From contig JAISWZ010000643.1 in NCBI GenBank assembly GCA_031270945.1, positions 1 through 44,311 of the forward strand: a DNA stretch of 44,311 nt, written 5' to 3'. This DNA comes from Clostridiales bacterium. GTDB lineage: Bacteria; Bacillota; Clostridia; Lachnospirales; WQUN01. The translations under genes were made by a program, and so were the position numbers. Under the pieces are notes generated by a model, which saw only the letters and a program-made list of their open reading frames with translations, was not told the DNA's origin and ran no database searches. This document shows, one piece after another, positions 8,570 to 17,277 of the stretch (position 1 is its first letter; every line of letters begins with the position of its first letter).

Positions 8570-10038
8570 AGGCTGCGAGTACTGGAATGAAGGCTGTGAG
8601 TACTAAGATGAAGACCGTGAGAACCAGGATTTACTCATTGCTGGCGATAGTCATCATACCCTTGTTTTGCCTGATCTTCGCGCTTTTGATCCTGCTTGCC
8701 TCGTTTAACGCCGAATACGCCTCTGCGCTTCAAAACGCCAACATAGCTGCAGAATTCAACAACAAGTTCAAGTACAACCTGGATCTGGCCATGTGGTACC
8801 ACGTAGTGAAGGCCAAGTCGGAGGACGAGCTTCCCTGGAACGAGGTGAGGCAGGCGGAAGAGCTTTTGCTGAAGCTTCAGGGAACCACGACGAATAGCGA
8901 CAACCAGTGGCGGGTCAAGAGCATGCTTAACATGTGCTCAAATTTAAGCAAGTACATGCTGGATATCGCCAATACCGACGCCTACGATGATCGCATGCAG
9001 AAGCTGGAGAAGGACATCTACACTGTGACAGACCTGATCCAGCAGTACATGCATGACTACATTTATGACGAGGTGAAAGACCTTTCCAAGCTTCAAAGCC
9101 AGATCAGGCTTAAGGTAGTAAGTGCCGTCATAGCGACCCTAGTAATATCCGCCGCCCTGATCGGGATAATGCTTGCCCTTTCCCTGGCTCTGGTCAACAG
9201 GATCACAAGGCCCTTGGGCTTTCTGGTCGAAAAGACCAAAGCCTTTGGCGCCGGCAACTTTTTCGTTTCCCCCGTAGAGACCCATAGCATCGAGATCAAG
9301 GCGCTAGATGACGGGTTCAATGACATGGCCAAAAGGATAAACACCCTGATCGCAGGGCAAAAGGCCCAGCAGGAAAGCCTTCACCGGGCGGAGCTGGAAC
9401 TCTTGCAAGCCCAGATCAACCCCCACTTCTTGTACAACACCATTGATTCCATTGTTTGGCTGGCCGAGACGGATGACAACAAGGGGGTAATAAAGATGGC
9501 GACCTCGCTCTCGGTCTTCTTTAGGAACTCATTGGCTGGAGGCAAAGACATCATCCCTATTTCAGATGAGCGGGATCATGTGCGGAGCTACCTGGAGATC
9601 CAAAAGACCCGCTACAGTGATATCCTGACCTTCAACATTGACATCCCGCAGAACCTCTTGTCCTACTTTATTCCCAAGCTAACCTTGCAGCCCCTGGTTG
9701 AAAACGCCATTTACCACGGAACCAAGAACAAGCGGGCCGTAGGCGAAGTCAAGATCTCCGGGTACGAGGAAAACGGGGACATCTTTCTCTCAGTCTGGGA
9801 CAACGGGATCGGAATGACCCCAGATCAGCTTTCCGCTCTAAGGTCTGGCCTGTACACTGACAAGCACACCGGGCTTGGACTTATAAATGTGCATAAGCGC
9901 CTGAAACTGTACTGCGGAGAGGCCTATGGGCTAAGTTTTGACAGCGTTTTTGGAGAATGGACCCGGGTTACTGTGCGATTGCCTCAAAATATTAAACCGA
10001 AATCGCAAATTATTCAACAGGATACACAAAAGGCATAA
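8566..10038 (+). CDS. YesM-type sensor histidine kinase
   Basis: 490 aa, overlapping the regulator by four bases. Two membrane segments (about 22-46 and 186-212) flank a small extracytoplasmic sensor domain. A HAMP domain follows (about 212-265), then the His_kinase domain with QINPHFLYNTID (phospho-acceptor H287) and a HATPase with LVENAIYHG, VWDNGIGM and HTGLGLINV. The N-terminus is a threefold 7-residue repeat (MKAASTG, MKAVSTK, MKTVRTR), each with its own ATG, so the true start is ambiguous; the third ATG at 8608 would remove the repeats. Phosphorylates the upstream YesN-type regulator. Confidence 0.95.
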   Translation: MKAASTGMKAVSTKMKTVRTRIYSLLAIVIIPLFCLIFALLILLASFNAEYASALQNANIAAEFNNKFKYNLDLAMWYHVVKAKSEDELPWNEVRQAEELLLKLQGTTTNSDNQWRVKSMLNMCSNLSKYMLDIANTDAYDDRMQKLEKDIYTVTDLIQQYMHDYIYDEVKDLSKLQSQIRLKVVSAVIATLVISAALIGIMLALSLALVNRITRPLGFLVEKTKAFGAGNFFVSPVETHSIEIKALDDGFNDMAKRINTLIAGQKAQQESLHRAELELLQAQINPHFLYNTIDSIVWLAETDDNKGVIKMATSLSVFFRNSLAGGKDIIPISDERDHVRSYLEIQKTRYSDILTFNIDIPQNLLSYFIPKLTLQPLVENAIYHGTKNKRAVGEVKISGYEENGDIFLSVWDNGIGMTPDQLSALRSGLYTDKHTGLGLINVHKRLKLYCGEAYGLSFDSVFGEWTRVTVRLPQNIKPKSQIIQQDTQKA

Positions 10039-10068
10039 GAAATAGAACCGATCCCATAACCCATTCAA

Positions 10069-10098
10069 TTGATTGAAGGGGTGTTTGTGGGCTAAAAT
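10069..10098 (+). promoter_or_regulatory. Possible promoter for the sugar-importer operon
   Basis: TTGATT, 18-bp spacer, TAAAAT. The -35 box sits in TTCAATTGATT, which also occurs at the promoter of the second binding-protein gene (15972-15981). It would leave a leader of about 390 nt. Confidence 0.45.
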
Positions 10099-10140
10099 AA
10101 AGGCAGAAGTTAAAGCGCGCGTTTTAAAGGGCAGAAATGC

Positions 10141-10212
10141 TTGGCAAAACGGGGTTTTTTGCTTAAATCTTGTTTGCAAAACGGGGTTTTACGCTGAAAT
10201 CTTGTTTGCAAA
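10141..10212. repeat. Direct repeat, two copies plus a partial third
   Basis: GCAAAACGGGGTTTT followed by a GCT(T/G)AAATCTTGTTT stretch occurs at about 10144 and 10176, with a third start (TTTGCAAAA) at 10206. It lies in the leader of the sugar-importer operon (10039-10490), where no gene is seen. Confidence 0.7.
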
Positions 10213-10237
10213 AATGCGCTCCTTGAACGCAGTTAAG

Positions 10238-10260
10238 GCCAGAGCCCTGCGGGCTCTGGC
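10238..10260 (+). other. GC-rich hairpin in the importer leader
   Basis: GCCAGAGCCC-TGC-GGGCTCTGGC, perfect 10-bp arms. No T-run follows, so it is not a canonical terminator; it may stabilise or insulate the transcript. Confidence 0.45.
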
Positions 10261-10451
10261 TAAGTCGTAGCAATGGTTGATTTTTCAATAAGCAAGCTGA
10301 TAGACAGGTTTTTGCTTAGGAAAAACGGCTTTGGCAAGGCTTTTGGACCAAAAGCTTTAAGTACATATGAAAACGTAAGGGCTTCTAGCGCTAAATTTGT
10401 TAGGTCATGCATCTCCTAGCCCAGAACCCAAACCCAAAGATCCGCCAAACC

Positions 10452-10470
10452 CGCAGGGGGCACCCCTGCG
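10452..10470 (+). other. Hairpin just upstream of the binding-protein ribosome site
   Basis: CGCAGGGG-GCA-CCCCTGCG, followed after about ten bases by the GAGGAGG-type ribosome site of the lipoprotein gene. It could stabilise the mRNA 5' of the ribosome site. Confidence 0.55.
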
Positions 10471-10490
10471 CGAAAACGAGGAGGCTATTT

Positions 10491-11468
10491 ATGAAAAAGT
10501 TTATCTGCCTGGCAATCGCTCTTGTGTTGGCGCTTGGCGCCATGGCTGGATGTGCCAGCAAGGCGCCCGCTTCTACCGGGCCAAAGGTCATTAAGGTTGG
10601 CATAGTCAACAACCCGCCGTCAGAGTCTGGATACCGCGAAGCTAATGTCAAGGATTTTGAGTCTGTTTTCACAGCGGCAAACGGCTATGAAGTCCAAACT
10701 TACTACAGCCTGAAAAACGACGAGCAATTGAACGCGGCAAAGCAGTTCATAACCGGCAAAGTTGATTACCTGCTCATTTCAGCGGCGGCTACGGACGGCT
10801 GGGACAGCGTTCTCCAAGACGCGAAAAACGCTGGAATCAAAGTCTTCCTGTTTGACCGCATGCTCAACACCTCGGCTGATCTATACGAGGCCGCTGTTGT
10901 CTCCGACATGGCAAAAGAAGGAGAAACCGCTGTCAGCTGGCTGAAGGCTCAAAATCTTGGGACATACAAGGTCATCCACATCCAAGGGGCCATGGGATCT
11001 GACGCGCAAATCGGGCGCACTGGCGCTCTTGACGCGGAATTCGCCTCTGGCGCCATGACAAAGATCACACAGCAGACCGCGACATGGGATGAGGCCACCG
11101 CAAAGCAGATCGTTGAGGCTGTTATCAACTCAGGCGAAGATTTCAACGTTATCTACGCTGAGAACGACGGAATGGCAAAAGGCGCTGTTTCAGCCCTTGA
11201 CGAGGCTGGCATCACTCATGGCGTAGGCAAGGACGTTGTCGTAATGGGCTTTGACTGCAACAGATGGGCTCTCAGGGAACTTTTGGCTGGCAACTGGAAC
11301 TACGACGGGCAGTGCAGCCCCTTCCAGGCAAAGGTTATCTCGGACATGATCAAGTCCCTTGAGTCTGGCGGAAGCATCGCGCAGAAAAAAGTCATTTCTG
11401 AAGAGAAGGGCTTTGACGCGACGACTATAACACAGGCTGACATTGATACTTACGGGCTTGGGGAGTAA
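10491..11468 (+). CDS. Sugar ABC transporter substrate-binding lipoprotein (YtfQ-like)
   Basis: 325 aa from the ATG at 10491, chosen for the GAGGAGG site and because the protein then begins with a lipoprotein signal (MKKFICLAIALVLALGAMAGC, modified Cys21). The mature part is a type I periplasmic-binding fold of the ribose/galactofuranose class: VGIVNNPPSESGYREAN, LISAAATDGWDSVLQDAKNAGI, FLFDRML, IQGAMGSDAQIGRTGALD, VIYAENDGMAKGAVSALDEAG and VVMGFDC. Followed by a terminator-like hairpin and then the ATPase and two permeases, the usual order for YtfQRT-YjfF systems. Substrate inferred as a pentose or hexofuranose; not proven. Confidence 0.92.
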   Translation: MKKFICLAIALVLALGAMAGCASKAPASTGPKVIKVGIVNNPPSESGYREANVKDFESVFTAANGYEVQTYYSLKNDEQLNAAKQFITGKVDYLLISAAATDGWDSVLQDAKNAGIKVFLFDRMLNTSADLYEAAVVSDMAKEGETAVSWLKAQNLGTYKVIHIQGAMGSDAQIGRTGALDAEFASGAMTKITQQTATWDEATAKQIVEAVINSGEDFNVIYAENDGMAKGAVSALDEAGITHGVGKDVVVMGFDCNRWALRELLAGNWNYDGQCSPFQAKVISDMIKSLESGGSIAQKKVISEEKGFDATTITQADIDTYGLGE

Positions 11469-11585
11469 GAGTAAAAGATAGGTTAGTTAAAAAGATAGGC
11501 TAAATAAAAAGATAGATTAAATTAAAAAATAAAAATAATCAAAATTTAATTAAAAAAAGTTAATTAAATATAAAAACCAGATAAA

Positions 11586-11612
11586 GGGCGGATTCCCATC
11601 CGCCCTCTTTTG
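11586..11612 (+). terminator. Intrinsic terminator/attenuator after the binding-protein gene
   Basis: GGGCGGAT-TCCC-ATCCGCCC followed by TCTTTT. Placed between the binding protein and the ATPase, it probably lowers expression of the membrane components relative to the binding protein. Confidence 0.8.
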
Positions 11613-11629
11613 GAAAGTAGAGGTGGCGC

Positions 11630-13129
11630 ATGCCTGGCGAAATCGCGCTTTCGATGAAAGGCGTTTCAAAATCGTTTCCTGGAGTCCGGGCGTTGCAAAA
11701 CGTTGACTTTTCGCTTAGAAGCGGCGAGATCCACGCCCTGATGGGGGAAAATGGGGCGGGCAAGTCAACCCTGATAAAGGTGCTGACAGGTGTCTATTCG
11801 GGGGACAGCGGAGAAATAAAGCTGGGCGGCAAGAGCGTTATCATAAAATCTCCGCAAGGCGCCCAGGAGATCGGGATAAGCACTGTTTACCAGGAGATCA
11901 CCCTTTGCCCCAACCTTACTGTAGCTGAGAACATTTACATAGGACGCGGGAAGAAAGCTTTTGTCAACTGGCGGTGGATGGAGAAAGGGGCGGCGTCAAT
12001 ACTTGAGCGGTTCCAGATCCCTGTGAAGGCGACACAGCAGCTGGCCAAGTGCTCTATCGCAGTGCAGCAGATGGTTGCCATAGCCAGGGCGGTTGACATG
12101 GACTGCAAGGTGCTGATACTGGATGAGCCAACCAGTTCCTTGGACGAGCAGGAGGTCTTGAAGCTCTTTGGGCTGATGCGGGATCTGAAGTCCCGAGGCG
12201 TTGGGATCATATTTGTCACCCACTTTCTTGATCAGGTCTACGAGGTTTGCGACAGGATCACGGTACTGCGAAACGGCGAGCTTGTAGGGGAGTACGAGAT
12301 CAAGGATCTGCCCAGGGTTGAGCTTGTCTCGAAGATGATGGGCAAGGAGCTGGACGAGATTTCGCAGATCGCAAGCCCTGGAGAAAAGAAATTTGAAGGC
12401 GAGCCTGTATACGAGGCATTGGGGCTTTCTAGCGCAAGCGGCGTCAAGCCTTTTGACTTTTTCATCAAAAAGGGCGAGGTCAACGGGTTTACCGGGCTTC
12501 TTGGATCTGGGCGAAGCGAGAGCGTCAGGGCCATATTCGGGGCTGACAAGATAATCGGGGGAAAGGTTAAGATCAACGGCAAAGAGGCGAAAATATCAAG
12601 CCCTATCCAGGCCATGAAGCAAGGGATCGGCTACCTGCCCGAAGATCGCAAGAGCGACGGGATCATTGACGACTTGTCCGTGCGGGACAACATAATAGTT
12701 GCGCTTCAAGTCATGAAGGGGTTTTTCCGGCCTTTCTCAAAGAGCGAGGCTGAGAGGTTCGCTGACACCTATATAGAGGCTTTGGGGATCAAGACTGCTA
12801 GCAAGAACACGCCAATAAAGAGCCTTTCTGGGGGGAACCAGCAGAAGGTCATACTTGCGAGGTGGCTTTTGACAAACCCGCAGTACCTGATACTGGATGA
12901 GCCCACTCGAGGCATTGACGTGGGAACAAAGCTTGAGATCCAGAAGATCGTGCTGAAGCTTGCGGCAGACGGGGTTTGCGTCACTTTCATCTCTTCTGAG
13001 ATCGAAGAGATGCTTCGCACGTGCTCCAGGCTTATCGTCATGCGGGATCGAAACGTGGCCGGAGAGCTTTTGGGATCTGAGCTGACGCAGGATCACATTA
13101 TGCGCACTATCGCAGGGGAGGTCAAGTAA
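11630..13129 (+). CDS. Sugar ABC transporter ATP-binding protein (YtfR-like)
   Basis: 499 aa; ATG with AGAGGTGG upstream. Two fused ABC ATPase halves. Half 1: GENGAGKST Walker A (about 39-47), VLILDEPTSSLD Walker B. Half 2: a degenerate Walker A (LLGSGRSES, about 288-296), the SGGNQQKVILARWLL signature and YLILDEPTRGID. This is the standard layout of sugar importers of the RbsA/MglA/YtfR group, where the second site is the degenerate one. It couples ATP hydrolysis to uptake through the two downstream permeases. The downstream gene starts immediately after the stop codon. Confidence 0.95.
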   Translation: MPGEIALSMKGVSKSFPGVRALQNVDFSLRSGEIHALMGENGAGKSTLIKVLTGVYSGDSGEIKLGGKSVIIKSPQGAQEIGISTVYQEITLCPNLTVAENIYIGRGKKAFVNWRWMEKGAASILERFQIPVKATQQLAKCSIAVQQMVAIARAVDMDCKVLILDEPTSSLDEQEVLKLFGLMRDLKSRGVGIIFVTHFLDQVYEVCDRITVLRNGELVGEYEIKDLPRVELVSKMMGKELDEISQIASPGEKKFEGEPVYEALGLSSASGVKPFDFFIKKGEVNGFTGLLGSGRSESVRAIFGADKIIGGKVKINGKEAKISSPIQAMKQGIGYLPEDRKSDGIIDDLSVRDNIIVALQVMKGFFRPFSKSEAERFADTYIEALGIKTASKNTPIKSLSGGNQQKVILARWLLTNPQYLILDEPTRGIDVGTKLEIQKIVLKLAADGVCVTFISSEIEEMLRTCSRLIVMRDRNVAGELLGSELTQDHIMRTIAGEVK

Positions 13130-14197
13130 ATGCCAAAGACATTGCGCAGGCCCAGCGTATCGCTGTCGCACTTGATTGTTCCCTTGCTGGCCTTGCTTGT
13201 AATAGTCATCTTCAACGTAATCCATGACCCCTCATTCTTTTCCGTGAGCCTGGTCGTGAACAACTCAGGGAACACTGTGCTTTCCGGAAACCTCGTCAGC
13301 ATTTTGAACGGGGCCTCAGAGCTTGCGATACTGGCCATGGGAATGACAATAGTAACTGCCGCCTCCGGCGGGCAGGACATAAGCGTTGGCGCTGGCGCGG
13401 CGATAGCCGGGAGCGTCTTTGTGAAGGTAATAAAAAGCGGGAATTCCAGCCTGGGGTTGATTCTTTTCGCCTTTCTCGCCTGCTGCCTTGCCATAATGCT
13501 CTTTGGCGCCTTTAACGGCGCTTTGGTTGCCATATTCAAGATCCAGCCTATGATAGCAACCCTGATTCTCTTTACCGCCGGGCGGTCAATCGCGTACTGG
13601 GTAAATGGCGGCGCTACGCCTACCGTAAGCGGAGACCTGCTTGGGTACTTGGGAGGCTTCTTTCCAGGGATGCCTGTTCCCACACCGGTTTTTATTGTCA
13701 TTGCCACAGGCGCTCTTTTCGCGCTTGCCTTGAAGTTCACAAACCTAAGGCTTTACGTCCAGGCTGTTGGGATCAACTCAACCTCTTCAAGACTAAACGG
13801 GATCAACACCACCTGGATCAAGCTTTTGAGCTTTATCATCCTTGCAGCGTGCGTAGCCATAGCGGGAGTTATACGCGTGTGCAGACTGGGGCTCATTAAC
13901 CACGAAACTATTCTTCTTGACATAGAGATGGATGCGATCCTGGCTGTAGCCATAGGCGGAAACGCGCTAAGCGGAGGAAAGTTCAGCCTGGCTGGATCTG
14001 TCATAGGAGCGTATGTCATACAGGCGCTCACAACCACTTTGTACGCCTTGAAAGTCCCCTCTAACGCAGTGAAGTCATACAAGGCCATAGTCATCATAGC
14101 GCTTGTGGCAGTTGGATCGCCGGTCATCAAGAAACTTTTGGTCAAGGCCAGAGACAGCTTTCTTCTGAAGCGAAAGGCCGCAGGGGGTGCGTCATGA
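13130..14197 (+). CDS. Sugar ABC transporter permease (YtfT-like)
   Basis: 355 aa, start codon directly abutting the ATPase stop, with GGGGAGG within the preceding coding sequence. About eight to ten hydrophobic segments. It has the BPD_transp_2 motif pattern: GASELAILAMGMTIVTAASGGQDISVG near 62-88 and the late AVAIGGNALSGGKFSLAGS loop near 275-293. It forms the membrane channel with the next gene product, which overlaps it by ATGA. Confidence 0.93.
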   Translation: MPKTLRRPSVSLSHLIVPLLALLVIVIFNVIHDPSFFSVSLVVNNSGNTVLSGNLVSILNGASELAILAMGMTIVTAASGGQDISVGAGAAIAGSVFVKVIKSGNSSLGLILFAFLACCLAIMLFGAFNGALVAIFKIQPMIATLILFTAGRSIAYWVNGGATPTVSGDLLGYLGGFFPGMPVPTPVFIVIATGALFALALKFTNLRLYVQAVGINSTSSRLNGINTTWIKLLSFIILAACVAIAGVIRVCRLGLINHETILLDIEMDAILAVAIGGNALSGGKFSLAGSVIGAYVIQALTTTLYALKVPSNAVKSYKAIVIIALVAVGSPVIKKLLVKARDSFLLKRKAAGGAS

Positions 14198-15261
14198 CAA
14201 AAAACAAAAGCAAGCAGCCTCTGTCTGACACGATCTTCTTGCTGCGCATAACCGTTTGCACCTTCTTTGGCATGTACATCCTGGCCATGCTCATTTGGGG
14301 CGGAGGATTCTTGAACCCCCAGCAGTTCCTGGACATGTTCAACAACAACGCCGCCCTTATAATCATATCCTGCGCCCTTAGCATAGTGATGGTGGCTGGC
14401 GGGATCGACATCTCCGTTGGAGGCATAATCACCCTGTCTTCCATGTCCTGCGTGGTCTTGCTGGATGACGGCAGTTCCAGCGTCTTCATGGCCCTGCTTT
14501 TGTCCCTTGGAATAGGCGCCGCTTTTGGCCTTGTCCAGGGCCTGCTTATCTCATACCTGGAGATCCAGCCTTTTATCATAACCCTAGCCGGAATGTTCTT
14601 CGCCAAAGGCATGACCACAATAGTTAGCGCCACTCCCAGAACTGCCGCAAACCCGGAGTTTTTGGCCCTGAAAGGCCTTCGCATCAAGCTTCCGTTCTTG
14701 GGATCCTACGGCAAGGCCGGCAACTTCATCCCTTCCACCATAGAGCTTGGCGTAGTAATCGCGCTTGCTGTCGTTGCCATAGTATTTCTGGTCTTGCGCT
14801 GGAGCAGGTTTGGAAGAAACCTGTACGCCATAGGCGGCAATAGCCAGAGCGCGCTTATGCTAGGCATAAACGTCAAAAGATCCAGATTCTTTTCGTACTT
14901 GCTATGCGGAGTCTTGGCTGGAGTGGCCGGTTTCGTCTACCTCCTTCACACCGGCTCAGGCGATGCCGCCAACGCCGCTGGCGCCGAGATGGAAGCGATA
15001 GCCGCTTCCATAATAGGCGGAACCCTTCTTACTGGCGGCGTCGGAAACGTGATAGGCACCCTCTTTGGCGCTCTATCCCTAAAAACCATCACCTCAATCG
15101 TCATAGCCTCCGGCCTCCGGGAGCCATATTGGCAGAAGATCACCACCGGAGCTATGCTATGCCTATTTATCCTGCTTCAAAGCATTGTCCTCGCCAGGCG
15201 CGGGAAAGGCCAGCTTGCGCTGCCGCAATGGCTGAAGATTGGGGCGGGGAAGAAGGAATAG
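14194..15261 (+). CDS. Sugar ABC transporter permease (YjfF-like)
   Basis: 355 aa, overlapping the upstream permease by four bases (ATGA), so translationally coupled. BPD_transp_2 family, with VMVAGGIDISVGGIITLSS near 66-84, EIQPFIITLAGMFFAKG near 122-138, NLYAIGGNSQSALMLGINV near 208-226 and ASIIGGTLLTGGVGNVIGT near 269-287. Second half of the heterodimeric permease. Last gene of the operon; a strong terminator follows about 385 bp downstream. Confidence 0.93.
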   Translation: MTKNKSKQPLSDTIFLLRITVCTFFGMYILAMLIWGGGFLNPQQFLDMFNNNAALIIISCALSIVMVAGGIDISVGGIITLSSMSCVVLLDDGSSSVFMALLLSLGIGAAFGLVQGLLISYLEIQPFIITLAGMFFAKGMTTIVSATPRTAANPEFLALKGLRIKLPFLGSYGKAGNFIPSTIELGVVIALAVVAIVFLVLRWSRFGRNLYAIGGNSQSALMLGINVKRSRFFSYLLCGVLAGVAGFVYLLHTGSGDAANAAGAEMEAIAASIIGGTLLTGGVGNVIGTLFGALSLKTITSIVIASGLREPYWQKITTGAMLCLFILLQSIVLARRGKGQLALPQWLKIGAGKKE

Positions 15262-15340
15262 AGGGGTGGAGGATAGAAAGAAAGAAACGGGAAGGTTTTT
15301 GGATGGCATGGGGTTAGGACGGAAAGTTGCAAATGGGGTT

Positions 15341-15580
15341 AGGAAAGAAGCAATGGGGCATAAAGTGAACTTAATAAATCGGGAAATATGCAATGTGGCG
15401 CGAAACAAGCATAATAGGTAGGGAAACAAGCAACGGGGCGTGAAACAAGCATAATAGGTCGGGAAAGAAACAATGGGGCATGAAACAAGCCTAATAAGCC
15501 GGGAAACAAGCAACGGGGCATGAAAGAAGCTTAATTGGTCGGGAAACAAGTAGTGGGGCATGTGACAAGCAATAGAGAAA
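15341..15580. repeat. Tandem array, six units of exactly 40 bp
   Basis: Units start at 15341, 15381, 15421, 15461, 15501 and 15541. Each opens with GGGAAACAAGCAA-type sequence, then GGGGCATGAAACAAGC and TAATAGGTC or a variant. Divergence among units is modest, with no length change. No gene in this stretch; open frames through it are low-complexity by-products. Confidence 0.95.
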
Positions 15581-15646
15581 GAACAAGAGTCCAAGGGCAC
15601 TGCGTCCCCCATGCTGCAACGCGGGACGCGTAATACTTCATATTTG

Positions 15647-15681
15647 CCAAAAGGCTCGCGTCGGAGACGCGAGCCTTTTGG
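15647..15681. terminator. Bidirectional terminator after the importer operon
   Basis: CCAAAAGGCTCGCGTC-GGA-GACGCGAGCCTTTTGG, perfect 16-bp arms whose ends supply the T-run (CCTTTTGGTTTTGG) on either strand. A TTTTGG-rich tract follows to 15722. Confidence 0.85.
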
Positions 15682-15975
15682 TTTTGGTTTTGACTTTGGT
15701 TTTGGTTTGGCCTTTGGGTTTTAGCCACTTATTTAGCCTTTTAAATTAGCCTCCCGATTTAGCCTTTTGTTTTCCCTTTGACTTACCCCCAATTGTGCGC
15801 TATCCACCAAGCCCCTCTCTTCTGTGATGATTCTGTGAAGCATTTTTTCTTATTGGCCGCATGGCTCTCCCATTTCAGCCTTCAGATCGCCCAAATCTCG
15901 TAAAACCGCTATTCTTGCGCTTAAGCATCAGAGGCAAATTGGGGAATACAAGAAGCCTTCCCAACACCTTTTCAA

Positions 15976-16004
15976 TTGATTAGCCCCCCTCAATTTGCTA
16001 TAAT
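15976..16004 (+). promoter_or_regulatory. Sigma-A promoter of the second binding-protein gene
   Basis: TTGATT, 17-bp spacer, TATAAT. The -35 element again lies in TTCAATTGATT, as at 10064-10074. Predicted leader about 185 nt. Confidence 0.7.
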
Positions 16005-16091
16005 TAAGTACAAAGCCATAGCTTAAGACAGACTTAAGACAAGGCTAAACAAGGCCTGCGACAATGCTCAAATAACGGCAAGCGTAAATTT

Positions 16092-16143
16092 CCATTAATT
16101 CTACAAGACCATTAATTCTACAAGAGCCATTAATTCAACAAAA
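16092..16143 (+). repeat. 17/18-bp tandem repeat in the leader
   Basis: Three copies of CCATTAATTCTACAAGA (16092, 16109, and 16127 as CCATTAATTCAACAAAA) in the untranslated leader of the second binding-protein gene. Confidence 0.85.
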
Positions 16144-16196
16144 ACCCCAAATCAACCCCCAGGCTTGGACTTCGGCTAAGCGAAAGGATGATTGTC

Positions 16197-17168
16197 ATGA
16201 AGATAAAAGCCGCTTTGCCATTGGCTTTGTGCCTAGCTCTTTGCGCTTGCGCTTTGGGAAGCGCCAGCGCCGCCAGCCCTTCCGAACCAGTATTGATAGT
16301 CGGCTTTTCCCAGGTTGGAGCGGAGTCGGATTGGCGCGCGGCCAACACAAAGTCAATGCAGGATACATTTACAGAAGACAACGGCTATAAGCTGATATTT
16401 CACGACGCGCAGCAAAAGCAGGAAAACCAGATAAACGTGGTGCGAGGCTTTGTGCAGCAGGAGGTTGACTACATAGTTTTGGCGCCAGTGACCGAGAGCG
16501 GCTGGGCGACAGTTTTGCAGGAGGCAGAGGACGCCGATATACCCGTAATTTTAGTGGATCGGATGATCGATGTTTTAGACTACAGCCTGTTCACTTGCTG
16601 GGTTGGATCCGACTTTCGCAAAGAAAGCGACATCGCCGTGGAATGGATGAGGGAAAACCTCGGGACGGATCTAAAGATCGTACACTTGCAAGGCACGATA
16701 GGATCTTCCGCCCAGATCGGGCGAACCGAGGGGCTGGAGGCAGGGTTGCTTGAAAACCCCAGCTGGAAGCTGGTGTCGCAGCAGACCGGGGAGTTCACCG
16801 AGGCGAAAGGGCAGGAAATCGTGGAAGCCTTGCTGGAATCAGGAGAAGACATAAACGTGGTGTTCGCAGAGAACGACAACATGGCCTTTGGCGCTATCGC
16901 CGCAATAGAGGCCGCAGGCAAGACGGCTGGAGTCGGCGGGGACATAGCCGTGATATCCTTCGACGCCACAAGCGCAGGTTTGCAGCTTACGCTTGAGCGA
17001 AAGATCAACTTCAACGTGGAATGCAACCCGCTTCACGGGCCTCGCGTTGACGCGATAATAAAAAATCTGGAAGGCGGGATGAAGCCGGAGAAGCTGACTT
17101 ATGTGTCAGAGCAAGCCTTTGACGCCACGACTTTGACCCAGGCGATGCTTGATGATAGACTGTATTAA
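16197..17168 (+). CDS. Second YtfQ-like sugar-binding protein
   Basis: 323 aa from the ATG at 16197, preferred over an in-frame ATG at 16188 because AAAGGA is eight bases from the former and abuts the latter. Signal peptide MKIKAALPLALCLALCACA..SAS-A, probably cleaved by signal peptidase I. The mature part is closer to canonical YtfQ than the first paralogue: GFSQVGAESDWRAANT, HDAQQKQENQINVVRGFVQQ, APVTESGWATVLQEA, VLVDRMID, WVGSDF, LQGTIGSSAQIGRTEG, VFAENDNMAFGAI and FNVECNPLHGP. It is separated from the operon by a terminator and has its own promoter, so it may be an alternative specificity subunit for the same permease. Confidence 0.92.
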   Translation: MKIKAALPLALCLALCACALGSASAASPSEPVLIVGFSQVGAESDWRAANTKSMQDTFTEDNGYKLIFHDAQQKQENQINVVRGFVQQEVDYIVLAPVTESGWATVLQEAEDADIPVILVDRMIDVLDYSLFTCWVGSDFRKESDIAVEWMRENLGTDLKIVHLQGTIGSSAQIGRTEGLEAGLLENPSWKLVSQQTGEFTEAKGQEIVEALLESGEDINVVFAENDNMAFGAIAAIEAAGKTAGVGGDIAVISFDATSAGLQLTLERKINFNVECNPLHGPRVDAIIKNLEGGMKPEKLTYVSEQAFDATTLTQAMLDDRLY

Positions 17169-17233
17169 GGGATAGAGCAAAAAGTAAATTAAAAAGAAAA
17201 AGTAAAAAAAGAAAAAAGAAAAAAACAAAAAAA

Positions 17234-17275
17234 CCAAAAGCCCTTGAAGGCGGCTACGCCTTCAAGGGCTTTTGG
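17234..17275. terminator. Bidirectional terminator between convergent genes
   Basis: CCAAAAGCCCTTGAAGGC-GGCTAC-GCCTTCAAGGGCTTTTGG, perfect 18-bp arms, between the plus-strand binding protein and the minus-strand P-ATPase. An A-rich stretch upstream on the plus strand acts as a T-run on the minus strand. Confidence 0.9.
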
Positions 17276-17277
17276 CA

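Noticed and set aside
15341..15580. CRISPR array
   Set aside because: The whole 40-bp unit is repeated with no unique spacers and no cas genes nearby; the same holds for the 14-, 18-, 21- and 28-bp arrays.
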